From Alphaproteobacteria bacterium CG_4_9_14_3_um_filter_47_13 (GTDB lineage Bacteria > Pseudomonadota > Alphaproteobacteria > Micavibrionales > Micavibrionaceae), in the NCBI GenBank assembly GCA_002789675.1, contig PFTR01000141.1:1-35040 (forward strand): a stretch of DNA of 35,040 bases. The letters run 5' to 3'. Within the stretch, counting starts at the first letter, position 1, and every line of letters begins with the position of its first letter. Position numbers and translations under genes: made by a program. Under the pieces are notes generated by a model. That model was not told the origin of the DNA, made no database searches, and worked only from the letters and a program-made list of their open reading frames with translations. Shown piece after piece: positions 1 to 8,818 of the stretch.

Positions 1-61
1 TTTCGTTTTAATGTCAGAATTCCACCTTAGCAACATGTCCGATTTTCTGAGACCACCTCTG
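1..61 (-). mobile_element. Terminal segment of an IS element (IS3-family-like, tentative), reading out of the window
   Basis: 61-bp perfect reverse complement of 34965-35025; identity ends abruptly at 61/62, as expected of an IS boundary. Confidence 0.6.
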
Positions 62-281
62 ACAATGCATGGTTTGTGGTCTTTAATTTTATGATGATTT
101 ATATGTTTATTCTTAATATGCTTAATGAAATTTATAGAGCAATGCAATAAAAATATGGTAAATGAATATGACTGTTTTGAGTGGGAAAGATTTTTTAAGC
201 TTTTGCTTGACTTTGAACGCTGTAATCGTTTATTTTTCCGCATCTATATTTGAATAATGATCAGGAATAAGGATTAAAGAG

Positions 282-584
282 ATGAGCCGCCGCTGTATGG
301 TTACCGGAAAAGGTGTGATGAGTGGAAATAATGTATCTCACGCCCATAACAAAACCCGCCGTAAATTTCTACCTAATATTCAGGATACAGGCGTTTATAG
401 TGCAGGGCTTGAGCGTCTGGTCAAAATCCGTACCAGTGCCAATGGTTTGCGGACGATCGAGCATAAAGGCGGGCTTGATAGCTGGCTGCTGAACACGGCA
501 CCCACGAAGCTGGAGCCGAAACTGCGCAAAATCCGCAAAATGATTGTAAACGCACTTGCTGCTAAAGAAGCTGCGGCGAAGTAA
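282..584 (+). CDS. rpmB: 50S ribosomal protein L28
   Basis: [32 protein letters not shown]... typical L28 N-terminus; 100 aa. Confidence 0.97.
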   Translation: MSRRCMVTGKGVMSGNNVSHAHNKTRRKFLPNIQDTGVYSAGLERLVKIRTSANGLRTIEHKGGLDSWLLNTAPTKLEPKLRKIRKMIVNALAAKEAAAK

Positions 585-597
585 TTAGAGGATATTG

Positions 598-665
598 TCT
601 ACCCGTTGGAAAGACGGGTATCCGGCACTTGAAATTGCCTGACCCCCGTCTTTACGGGGGTGACG
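598..665. repeat. REP/BIME-like double hairpin
   Basis: ACCCGT(601-606)/ACGGGT(614-619) hairpin, central GGCA...TGCC, then ACCCCCGT(642-649)-CTTT-ACGGGGGT(654-661). Confidence 0.6.
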
Positions 666-696
666 TATTTTGGGGATATTTTTTAGAGAGATATGA

Positions 697-1941
697 ATGG
701 CACAATCTTCTTCATCCACTCGACGGAAAAAAGAACAGGAAATTCGGGTCAGTCCACCGGAAAATATCGAATATCCGGGATTTTCTTTTAATATCACTCA
801 TAAAGATTCTGCCAGTAAAGCCCGGATCGGACGGCTTGAAACACCGCACGGAACAATTGAAACACCCAATTATATTTTTTGTGGTACAAAAGCTTCGATT
901 AAAAATCTGTCTCCGGCGGCGATGCGTGCGGTAAAGACTGATATTATTCTGGCTAATACCTACCATGTCATGATTCAGCCCGGCGCGGATCTTGTTGAAA
1001 AAATGGGCGGGTTGCATAAATTTATGCAGTGGGATGGCCCTATGATGACCGATTCTGGCGGTTTTCAGATTTTTTCCATGGGGCACGGTTCGGTCTCGGA
1101 CGAGATCAAGGGGCGGAACAAAGGCAAGCGCGAGAAGAGTGTTCTTAAAATTACAGAGGAGGGCGCACGATTCCAGTCTTACTGGAATGGTTCCATGCTG
1201 GATTTAACGCCGGAAAGCTCTATGAAGATACAGCGACAATTGGGCGCGGATCTGATTTACCAGCTTGATGAGTGTACGGCCTATCATGTTGACAGGGATT
1301 ATACAGCGCGTTCCATGGAACGTAGTCATCGCTGGGGTGACCGCAGTCTGGCGGCCTTTGCACAGACCCATGACGGGACGCAGGCACTTTATGGCATCGT
1401 ACAGGGCGGTGTTTATGAGGATCTACGGGACATAAGCTGCGCCTATGTGAATGATCGCGCTTTCTTTGGACAGGCTGTCGGGGGATCTCTTGGCGGTAGT
1501 GTCGAAGAAATGGCGGAGGTTGTGAATATGTGTATGCAGCGTCTGCGCGAGGATCGTCCTGTGCATTTGCTCGGCATAGGCCGGATCGAGGATGTATTCA
1601 ATTTTGTCCGGATGGGTATTGATACATTTGATTGTGTCACGCCAACCCGTATAGCGCGGCATGGTATGGCGCTTCTCAAAGGCCAGCAGGGGGAGCGGAT
1701 TAATCTTACGAATGCGCGGTATCGAGATGACCCCGAGCCCCTTGATGTGCGTCTTGATAATCCGGCTTCGCGTGATTTTTCCAGGGCCTATCTCCATCAT
1801 CTGCTGAAATCCGGTGAAATGCTGGGAATGCAGCTTGTCTCCCAGCATAACGTGGCCACGATGAATCTGCTAATGCAGGAAGTGCGCGAGGCAATACAGA
1901 ATGGTACGCTTGATGCGCTACAAAAGGAATGGTTGCCATAG
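697..1941 (+). CDS. tgt: Divergent queuine/preQ1 tRNA-guanine transglycosylase
   Basis: DSGGFQIFS, LDECTAY, ALYGIVQGGVYEDLRDIS, GIDTFDCVTPTRIARHG motifs; Zn-binding CxCxxC absent. Confidence 0.9.
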   Translation: MAQSSSSTRRKKEQEIRVSPPENIEYPGFSFNITHKDSASKARIGRLETPHGTIETPNYIFCGTKASIKNLSPAAMRAVKTDIILANTYHVMIQPGADLVEKMGGLHKFMQWDGPMMTDSGGFQIFSMGHGSVSDEIKGRNKGKREKSVLKITEEGARFQSYWNGSMLDLTPESSMKIQRQLGADLIYQLDECTAYHVDRDYTARSMERSHRWGDRSLAAFAQTHDGTQALYGIVQGGVYEDLRDISCAYVNDRAFFGQAVGGSLGGSVEEMAEVVNMCMQRLREDRPVHLLGIGRIEDVFNFVRMGIDTFDCVTPTRIARHGMALLKGQQGERINLTNARYRDDPEPLDVRLDNPASRDFSRAYLHHLLKSGEMLGMQLVSQHNVATMNLLMQEVREAIQNGTLDALQKEWLP

Positions 1942-1947
1942 CAATCG

Positions 1948-4488
1948 TTAAAACTGTTTCATCAGACGCCGGTAGTAATCCAGTTCATAATCGGGGCGGG
2001 TGATTTCTCCAGAACGCTGGCGAAGAATCTTCAGGATTTCCTGCGCCTTACGTCTTTCAGCTTCGTCAGGGATTTTAACTTTTGAGTCAGAGAAAAACCC
2101 GGGATTGTCTCCATCCTGCATAGGGCGTCCCAGAGGATCAAGCCGGCTTCTGCCGCCCAGTGAAAGCATGGTCATGCTTTGCATCATCTGTTGTAACTGC
2201 TGGGCCATATCCTGCATTGATTCCTGTAGATATTCGATGGCCTGCTCCTGATGGGGAATCGAAAGGTCAGGGCGGTTTTCACCTAGTTGTTGTGCCGAAC
2301 CGCGCATTTCCTGTTCGGCCAGCCCCATTTTCTCCGGTATTTCACCAAGCTTTTCATCTGTTTCGAGCATGAGTTGTCCGAGAATATAGCGCAGGGCATC
2401 CTGCTCAACCCTGTTTTCTTGTGTGTTGATCACAGGCGGTTTTGCTCTATTCTCCGGTGCTGCCGGAGGCGGTGGCATATTTTCAAGACCGGGAACAGTC
2501 TGGGTGAAGGGAACAAATTCGGGATATGTCTGCGATTGCAGATGCATTGTCTGATCGGCCTGTTGCTGGCTTTGTTCTTTTAAAGTCTGCTGTTTTTCGA
2601 TAAGTTCCTGCATTTCGCTAATGCCTTCCATCATGAACTGCATTTCCGGCGGCAGAGGAGTGCTTGTAGCAGAATTCATCATATCCATAAATTTATCGAG
2701 CTGCGAAAGCATGTCTCTGGCCGCATTGCGATTGCCGGACATTGCTTCGGCCTGTAACTGGTCAAGAAAAGCGGCAAGATTTTCAGGATCAATAGCACTT
2801 TGTAGCATTTCTTGCGGAATTTGCATTAATTGGCCGTTTTCAGCCATATTTTTTTGAATTTCACGTGCCATTTCCTGAAAATATTCAGTCATGGCCTGAC
2901 GCAGTTCCTGCATGGCCTGCGCGATTTGTTCACTGCCTGCTTCAGGATTGCGAAGTAATTGCTCAAGATTTCTTTGTGCCTCCCGTAGATTCCGTGCCGC
3001 CATTGGCAGGTTGCCGTCTTCAATGCGTAATGCCGTATCGAAAAGAAGTTCGGCAACACGCGCTGCGGATTCTGTTGTTGGTTCATAATAAAGGCGGGAG
3101 GATGCCGCCCGTATTGCAAGGAAGACAACAGGGTCATACTGGAATTGCTCTGGTTTTTGCAAAAGCGCTTCAAGCTCAAAAGCAATATTTTCTGTGGCTT
3201 GCTCCGGTGTCCATATAAGACGTTTACGAAAGGCGATGAGTTGTTGCGCAACAGGGTGCTTGAAAGTACGCTCGGGGAGTGTCATTTTCACAGGCGGTAA
3301 CGTTGTTTTTTGTCCTTTGTGGTCAAGGACTTCCATAGTGATAATAACGGGAAGTCCTGCCCAGGGATGCCATGACAGATTAAAAGAAGGCGCCATGTCT
3401 ATTTCCGTTTTTGGCGGGCTAATGACAGCACGGGTTTCTTCATAAGCTGTGCCAAGCGGCTTATCTTCGATCATCGGATCAAGATCCATGCGCAAAGTCA
3501 GATCGGTGACCCCGTAATCATCAGAAACTTTTACGGGTAGCCGGATTTCCCCTTTGGGCATTTCTTCAATATCCCCGTTTGCCGTGAGTTGCGGGGGCTG
3601 ATCAATCAGATAGTCAAAGGGGATAGATGCGCGGGTAAAGAGCCATTGTTTGAGAAGAAGTGAATGACCCTGTGTAACCTCTGTTTCTATCGTCCAGTTC
3701 CGATCATCCAGTTTTTCGAGGGGAACAGTCCTATCTCCTATGACCAGTTCCGGATGCAGAGCGCCATTACTGATATGGGCTTTAAGAGTGCTTCCTTCCG
3801 GAATTTGCAAGCGATCTTTATAGGTGCCACCGCCCTGTAAAGTGATTTGTGCCATTCCCGTATAATCCGGAGGGGTTATCCATAGCGTTACAGGGGTGCT
3901 GGTTTGTTCAGCCATCCCTATGGAGAATGGAAATAAGCCATATTGCAGACGATTCTGCCATTGTGACCCTGCGACAATGAAACCGACAAGAAGCATGATC
4001 ATGGCCAGTGACCTTAATGCCAGAGGATCTCTTTCTGATAGGACAGGCAGGGGAAAAGGAATGCGTAGTTTCCCTATAAGGCTTGTCGCTTCGTCCCTGT
4101 TCTTTTGCCAGAGCGTGCGGGTTTGAATTTGCTTTGGGTTAAGAAGAGTATCCTCAAGGGCGCTGATCGGACGGTGAGGAAGGTTGCTTTCCTGTTCAAG
4201 GCGGCGGTCTACCCGGCTTTTTTCCGGCCAGCGAAAATTTTTTAAATCCAGGACAAGTAGAAAAACAGTGCCAATGATAAAAATTATGGTGCAAAGGGCG
4301 GGAACGAAAGAACCGATAATGGCAGGAATTTGCAAGAGCCACAGTCCGGCAAAAAAAGCCAGCCATGAAAAGAGACGCCATAAAGATTTCCCCGCACTTT
4401 CAGCAAGAAGAACAAGCGCTGTTATTCTTCTTTTGCGGGTAAGGGTAGTAAAAACCGGCCTTTTTTTAAAATCAAGAGGATCAAACAT
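1948..4488 (-). CDS. TIGR02302/DUF4175 family alphaproteobacterial membrane protein
   Basis: 846 aa; N-terminal TM helices, long Gln/Met-rich C-terminal region; next to lptM-like and tlpA genes as in alphaproteobacterial synteny. Confidence 0.85.
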   Translation of the reverse strand: MFDPLDFKKRPVFTTLTRKRRITALVLLAESAGKSLWRLFSWLAFFAGLWLLQIPAIIGSFVPALCTIIFIIGTVFLLVLDLKNFRWPEKSRVDRRLEQESNLPHRPISALEDTLLNPKQIQTRTLWQKNRDEATSLIGKLRIPFPLPVLSERDPLALRSLAMIMLLVGFIVAGSQWQNRLQYGLFPFSIGMAEQTSTPVTLWITPPDYTGMAQITLQGGGTYKDRLQIPEGSTLKAHISNGALHPELVIGDRTVPLEKLDDRNWTIETEVTQGHSLLLKQWLFTRASIPFDYLIDQPPQLTANGDIEEMPKGEIRLPVKVSDDYGVTDLTLRMDLDPMIEDKPLGTAYEETRAVISPPKTEIDMAPSFNLSWHPWAGLPVIITMEVLDHKGQKTTLPPVKMTLPERTFKHPVAQQLIAFRKRLIWTPEQATENIAFELEALLQKPEQFQYDPVVFLAIRAASSRLYYEPTTESAARVAELLFDTALRIEDGNLPMAARNLREAQRNLEQLLRNPEAGSEQIAQAMQELRQAMTEYFQEMAREIQKNMAENGQLMQIPQEMLQSAIDPENLAAFLDQLQAEAMSGNRNAARDMLSQLDKFMDMMNSATSTPLPPEMQFMMEGISEMQELIEKQQTLKEQSQQQADQTMHLQSQTYPEFVPFTQTVPGLENMPPPPAAPENRAKPPVINTQENRVEQDALRYILGQLMLETDEKLGEIPEKMGLAEQEMRGSAQQLGENRPDLSIPHQEQAIEYLQESMQDMAQQLQQMMQSMTMLSLGGRSRLDPLGRPMQDGDNPGFFSDSKVKIPDEAERRKAQEILKILRQRSGEITRPDYELDYYRRLMKQF

Positions 4489-4569
4489 CGGTACTTTAAC
4501 AGGTTATACTTTTCTCCAGTATAACTTAAATAGTTTTATTGTAGCGAAAAAATATATATTTTTGATCTG

Positions 4570-4722
4570 TTAAAAAGAACGATTGGTAGATGGATCGGGA
4601 TAGGTACGAGGAAAAACCTTGTCTTCGGCACCGGGTGGCGCATCGACTGAGCCCGGCTTTGTACCGCATCCGGCTGCGGTCATGACAAGAAGGATTAAAA
4701 TAAGAAATAGGAATCTGGACAT
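4570..4722 (-). CDS. lptM: Small lipoprotein, LptM/YifL-like (missed by the ORF track)
   Basis: Translated by hand: MSRFLFLILILLVMTAAGCGTKPGSVDAPPGAEDKVFPRTYPDPSTNRSF*; lipobox AAGC and PRTYP motif. Confidence 0.75.
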   Translation of the reverse strand: MSRFLFLILILLVMTAAGCGTKPGSVDAPPGAEDKVFPRTYPDPSTNRSF

Positions 4723-4761
4723 TGTTTTGTTATACACGTTCTATAATAACTGGCAAAGCTA

Positions 4762-5376
4762 ATGAATTTTTCTTCCCGATATTTTTTTATAGTTTTTTTA
4801 TGCGCCGTTCTGGCTGGAACAGGTTTTTTTATTATTTTATTACAAAAATCGGATAAACCCACTGAAATTTCAACACAAATAATCGCAAGCGAAGCGGAAG
4901 ATTCCTTTTTATCACGTTTTGGTTCTGCTGAAACTTATGAACCAGCGCAAATTCTACCGGAGATAGAAATTATAGGTTTTAATGAAAAAACAATCATGCT
5001 TGCCGATTTCAAGGGAAAGTGGCGGCTTGTGAATTTCTGGGCGGCGTGGTGTCCCCCTTGTATTGAAGAAATGCCGGGTCTTATTCAGCTTGAAAAGGAG
5101 CGCGGGGGAAAGAATTTTGAAGTTGTTGTCATCTCGGTAGACAGCCATTCGGGAGAGCAGCATATTCGGGACTGGATGAAAAAGGCTGGACTTTTGGGTG
5201 CTTTCCATGAATTTTATGTTAAAAATCTGGATGTCTGGTACAAGCTCGGGTTAGAAGGGGTTCCAACAAGCCTGATTATAGGGCCAGATGGCAGGCTTTA
5301 TTATAAACTTGTAGGGGAGAGAGACTGGTCGGATCAAGAAACACTGGATTTTATTGATAAATTGTTGAAGAATTAA
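4762..5376 (+). CDS. TlpA family membrane-anchored thiol:disulfide oxidoreductase
   Basis: N-terminal TM segment; VNFWAAWCPPCIEEMP thioredoxin active site. Confidence 0.9.
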   Translation: MNFSSRYFFIVFLCAVLAGTGFFIILLQKSDKPTEISTQIIASEAEDSFLSRFGSAETYEPAQILPEIEIIGFNEKTIMLADFKGKWRLVNFWAAWCPPCIEEMPGLIQLEKERGGKNFEVVVISVDSHSGEQHIRDWMKKAGLLGAFHEFYVKNLDVWYKLGLEGVPTSLIIGPDGRLYYKLVGERDWSDQETLDFIDKLLKN

Positions 5377-5482
5377 AAAAATGTTCAAAAGACATCTAAT
5401 CTAATATTTCTTTATCTTCTTAATAAATTCACAGCTATTTGACATTACACTTATATCGAGAACAATAGCGATACTATCAGGA

Positions 5483-6781
5483 TTGAATATGCAGGGCATA
5501 CCCCATACAGAAAACGATATCGTTCCTTCATTAAAGGTGATAACGCAGGAAGAGCTTGATGAGCTGGCAAAACTTCACAAGCGGTTCATGGAAGGCCGGA
5601 TCGGGGGGCGGCGCGCAATTCTTAAAAAGGTAAAGCTTTCGGGCTTATCCTTAAGAGAGCGTGATCTGCGTCAGGCTGATTTTAGCGGTTGTGATATGAC
5701 CGGTATGGATCTGGGCGGTGCCAATTTTCGCGAGGCTTCGCTTTATGCTTGTGATCTGAGCTATTCCAACCTTAATAAAACGATCTTTGTTCGCGCCGAT
5801 TTGCGTGGCTCCCGTATTGAAAGCGCAGATTTGTCTGGTGCGGATCTGGATAGGGCGGATCTGCGAGCTGGCGGGATTGCTGTGGAGGGGCAGGTCGGAC
5901 AGGCGCAGGAAGTTAATTTTCGGGGCGCCAATCTGGCCGGAGCAAAGCTTTCCGGCACTTTGGCCAATGGCGCGGATTTTTCGGATGCAATTATGTCAAA
6001 AATTGATTTGACAGCGGCAGATCTACGGAACGCCCGTTTCGAGGGCGCCGATTTGACCGAAGCCGAGGTGAAGGGCGCACAGCTTATGGGGGCGAATATG
6101 CGCTCGACCATTCTGACAGGCGTTCATCTTGATGATATCCGTGGTAGCGGTGTTGATCTTACAGATTCTATTACGGATGAGAATGTCGGGAAATCTCTGG
6201 AGACTCTGGGCGCACCATTGGCTAGATTGATTAAAGAACATCGTAACTGGATTTCTTCAGTGGGAGCAGAAGGAGCGCAGCTTGATCTAAGCGGCTTTGA
6301 CCTGCGTATTCTGCTTTCGCTGTCAGGCGAAAAATTGACGGCACTAAAGGCAATAGAGGCGCGGTGGTGTGGCATGGATCTAACAGATATTCAATTGCAA
6401 AGCGCTCATCTGGAAGGATCTGATTTCCGTAGTTGTTTTTTACGGGGTGCAGATTTCAGAGCAAGTATTCTTAAAGGGGCGCGGTTTAGCCATGCGGATT
6501 TGCGTAATGCTAATTTTAGCCCTCTTTATTTTGAATCCGGAGGCAAAAAACAGGCTTCTATAACGCATCTGGAAGACACAAATTTACGCTATGCAAACTG
6601 TACGGGGGCGATGATGGAGCGGGTCTCCTTTAAAAATGCTGATGTAGCCTATGCAAATTTTACGAATTGTAATCTTGGGGGCGCTGATTTTTCTGGAGCT
6701 AATATTGAAAATGTCAACTTTACAGGGGCTCATATAGAGGGCGCAATTTTTGATGGTGAGCCTCCTTCTACGGCGGCCTGA
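5483..6781 (+). CDS. Pentapeptide repeat protein
   Basis: Many A(D/N)LxX repeats in two blocks split by a HRNWISSVGAEGAQLDLSGFDLR spacer. Confidence 0.92.
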   Translation: MNMQGIPHTENDIVPSLKVITQEELDELAKLHKRFMEGRIGGRRAILKKVKLSGLSLRERDLRQADFSGCDMTGMDLGGANFREASLYACDLSYSNLNKTIFVRADLRGSRIESADLSGADLDRADLRAGGIAVEGQVGQAQEVNFRGANLAGAKLSGTLANGADFSDAIMSKIDLTAADLRNARFEGADLTEAEVKGAQLMGANMRSTILTGVHLDDIRGSGVDLTDSITDENVGKSLETLGAPLARLIKEHRNWISSVGAEGAQLDLSGFDLRILLSLSGEKLTALKAIEARWCGMDLTDIQLQSAHLEGSDFRSCFLRGADFRASILKGARFSHADLRNANFSPLYFESGGKKQASITHLEDTNLRYANCTGAMMERVSFKNADVAYANFTNCNLGGADFSGANIENVNFTGAHIEGAIFDGEPPSTAA

Positions 6782-6791
6782 TGGAACTCGT

Positions 6792-7895
6792 ATGCAGATC
6801 AGAACATTCTTGTCCACAAACTTTGTGACCGGCTTTCTTGAAATGTTAAAAAGCCCTCTGAATATGGTTTTGGCGGCATTGATCGGGAGTTACTGTCTGT
6901 TTGTCTGGCTTCTGGGAAGAGAGTTGGAGATGCCAACGCGGATTTCTTTTTTTAGCTATGAATTGCTTTTATTCATCAGCTCCCTGTTATTCCTTGGCGG
7001 AGCGATTTCCGGACGCATTTTATATATTATGCTGTTTATAAGGCCGCGTCGTCTGTTCCATGCTATCGGAGCGGATTTTAAATCGCTTTTATGCTGGCGG
7101 CGGATATGGAACGCCCTGCCGATGATTATCATGTTTCCGATCTTTTTTTCGGCCTTTACGTCCTTTAAAACGTTGATTCCCGATTTGATGCCTTTTTCTC
7201 ATGATGTTTTATTTGCAAAAATTGACAGAACACTTCATTTTGGCGTAGATCCCTGGCGTTTGCTGCAACCATTTGTTGGGTATTTCCAGATTACTTTTGT
7301 CATTGCTGTGATTTATAAATTCTGGTTTCTGGTGAAGTTTATGGGGTTGTACTGGCAGGCTTTTTCCACGAGCAGGCCAGCTTTGCGTGCGCAGTTTTTT
7401 CTGGCTTATATTCTGTCATGGCTTATCAACGGCTCTTTATTTGCCGTGCTTTTATCCTCTGCAGGGCCGTGTTTTTATGGTTTGGTGACAGGGGAAGCCG
7501 ACCTTTACGCACCCCTTTTTGAGTATCTGCGGCAGGCCAATGAAGTGCATGCTCTGGGATCACTTGATTCACAGGGTTATCTCTGGGATGTGCATATTGG
7601 TAAGAATACAGAGTTTCTCTCCGGAATTTCTGCGATGCCGAGTATGCATGTTTCTGTGGCTTTTTTGCTGCTGCTTACGGGCTGGCATTATGGCGCGTTT
7701 GCACGGGTATTTTTTAGCCTTTTCTTCGTAGCAACTTTTATAGGCTCCATTCATTTGGGGTGGCATTATGCTGTGGATGGTTATTTTGCCATTCTCTCTA
7801 ACCTGCTTCTCTGGATTTTAAGTGGCTGGCTCGTGCGGCAGCGTTTTCCTGCGCTTTCGGGGCGTCAGGAGATCATTTCCCCTGTGTCAGCATAG
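6792..7895 (+). CDS. PAP2/inositolphosphotransferase-type membrane protein
   Basis: Multiple TM segments; GISAMPSMHVSVAF and IHLGWHYAVDGYFA motifs; ATG at 6792 preferred over 6750, which overlaps the upstream gene. Confidence 0.85.
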   Translation: MQIRTFLSTNFVTGFLEMLKSPLNMVLAALIGSYCLFVWLLGRELEMPTRISFFSYELLLFISSLLFLGGAISGRILYIMLFIRPRRLFHAIGADFKSLLCWRRIWNALPMIIMFPIFFSAFTSFKTLIPDLMPFSHDVLFAKIDRTLHFGVDPWRLLQPFVGYFQITFVIAVIYKFWFLVKFMGLYWQAFSTSRPALRAQFFLAYILSWLINGSLFAVLLSSAGPCFYGLVTGEADLYAPLFEYLRQANEVHALGSLDSQGYLWDVHIGKNTEFLSGISAMPSMHVSVAFLLLLTGWHYGAFARVFFSLFFVATFIGSIHLGWHYAVDGYFAILSNLLLWILSGWLVRQRFPALSGRQEIISPVSA

Positions 7896-8067
7896 CCAGA
7901 ACGAAAAACAAAAGCGCCAGTCCTTGCAAAGCAACGCGTAGTTTCATCATTTTATTGCTGTTTTTACGTGCTTTTCCGCCGCCTTTAACCATAAAGACAA
8001 GCCCGATCAGAAGAGATGCGACAACAGAGAACATGGCTAAGGCCATTAATATTGAGAAGATATTCAT
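7873..8067 (-). CDS. HIG1-domain/twin transmembrane protein
   Basis: 64 aa, two TM helices, ..KGGGKARKNSNKMMKLRVALQGLALL.. HIG1-like core; ATGA overlap with ubiG stop. Confidence 0.75.
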   Translation of the reverse strand: MNIFSILMALAMFSVVASLLIGLVFMVKGGGKARKNSNKMMKLRVALQGLALLFFVLAMLTQGK

Positions 8068-8789
8068 GGTTTTCCCGTTGTTATAAAATAATTTACACTA
8101 ATATTAGAATTTGATAGTTTAAATTCATCTTTTAATACGTTGTAGTTTAATCCTTTTATGTCTTTTGGTACTGCTCCTGCCTGACGTAACATGCGGGATA
8201 ACTCCGAAGGGCGAATAAATTTTTTCCATTGGTGCGTCCCGCGTGGAACCCAGCGCAGAAGATATTCGGCAGCGATAATGCCAAGGGCATAGGATTGGGG
8301 GGTTCTATTGGGAGTGGAGATGATAATAAGCCCTCCAGGTTTGCATAAATCCACACAGTTTTGCACAAAGCTATCCACATTATCGACATGTTCGATGATT
8401 TCCAGTGCCAGAACGACATCAAACGTATTTTTAAGCTGTTCTGCAGGGATATTTTTATAGGTAATTTTTAAATCATGACCCCTGGCATGGTTTTTTGCAA
8501 CTTCAATAGCATTTGCGTCAGCGTCAATGCCTGTAACATTACCGCCAAGCCGCGCCATAGGCTCGCAGACCAGACCGCCGCCACATCCGATATCAAGAAT
8601 TTCAAGCTTTTTAAACGGGGTCAGACTTTGCATTTCAGGATTGAAATGGGCGCAGATTTGGCTGCGAATATAGGAAAGCCGCACGGGATTCAGCTTGTGA
8701 AGAGGCTTGAAAGGACCTTCTTCATCCCACCAATGGTCAGAATCCTTTGCAAAATGCTTTATTTCCTGTGGATTTATACTTGTAGTCAT
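8064..8789 (-). CDS. ubiG: 3-demethylubiquinone-9 3-O-methyltransferase
   Basis: FKPLHKLNPVRLSYI, LDIGCGGGLVCEPMARLG, RGTHQWKKFI motifs. Confidence 0.95.
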   Translation of the reverse strand: MTTSINPQEIKHFAKDSDHWWDEEGPFKPLHKLNPVRLSYIRSQICAHFNPEMQSLTPFKKLEILDIGCGGGLVCEPMARLGGNVTGIDADANAIEVAKNHARGHDLKITYKNIPAEQLKNTFDVVLALEIIEHVDNVDSFVQNCVDLCKPGGLIIISTPNRTPQSYALGIIAAEYLLRWVPRGTHQWKKFIRPSELSRMLRQAGAVPKDIKGLNYNVLKDEFKLSNSNISVNYFITTGKP

Positions 8790-8818
8790 GCTGTATATTT
8801 ACCGCTAAGGATGGGAAC

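Noticed and set aside
712-1086. Antisense ORF (124 aa) opposite tgt
   Set aside because: Shadow ORF in a strongly supported tgt gene; no family features.
5640-6780. Periodic GCGGATCTG-like repeats as a possible CRISPR or satellite
   Set aside because: They are 15-nt periodic codons of a pentapeptide repeat protein.
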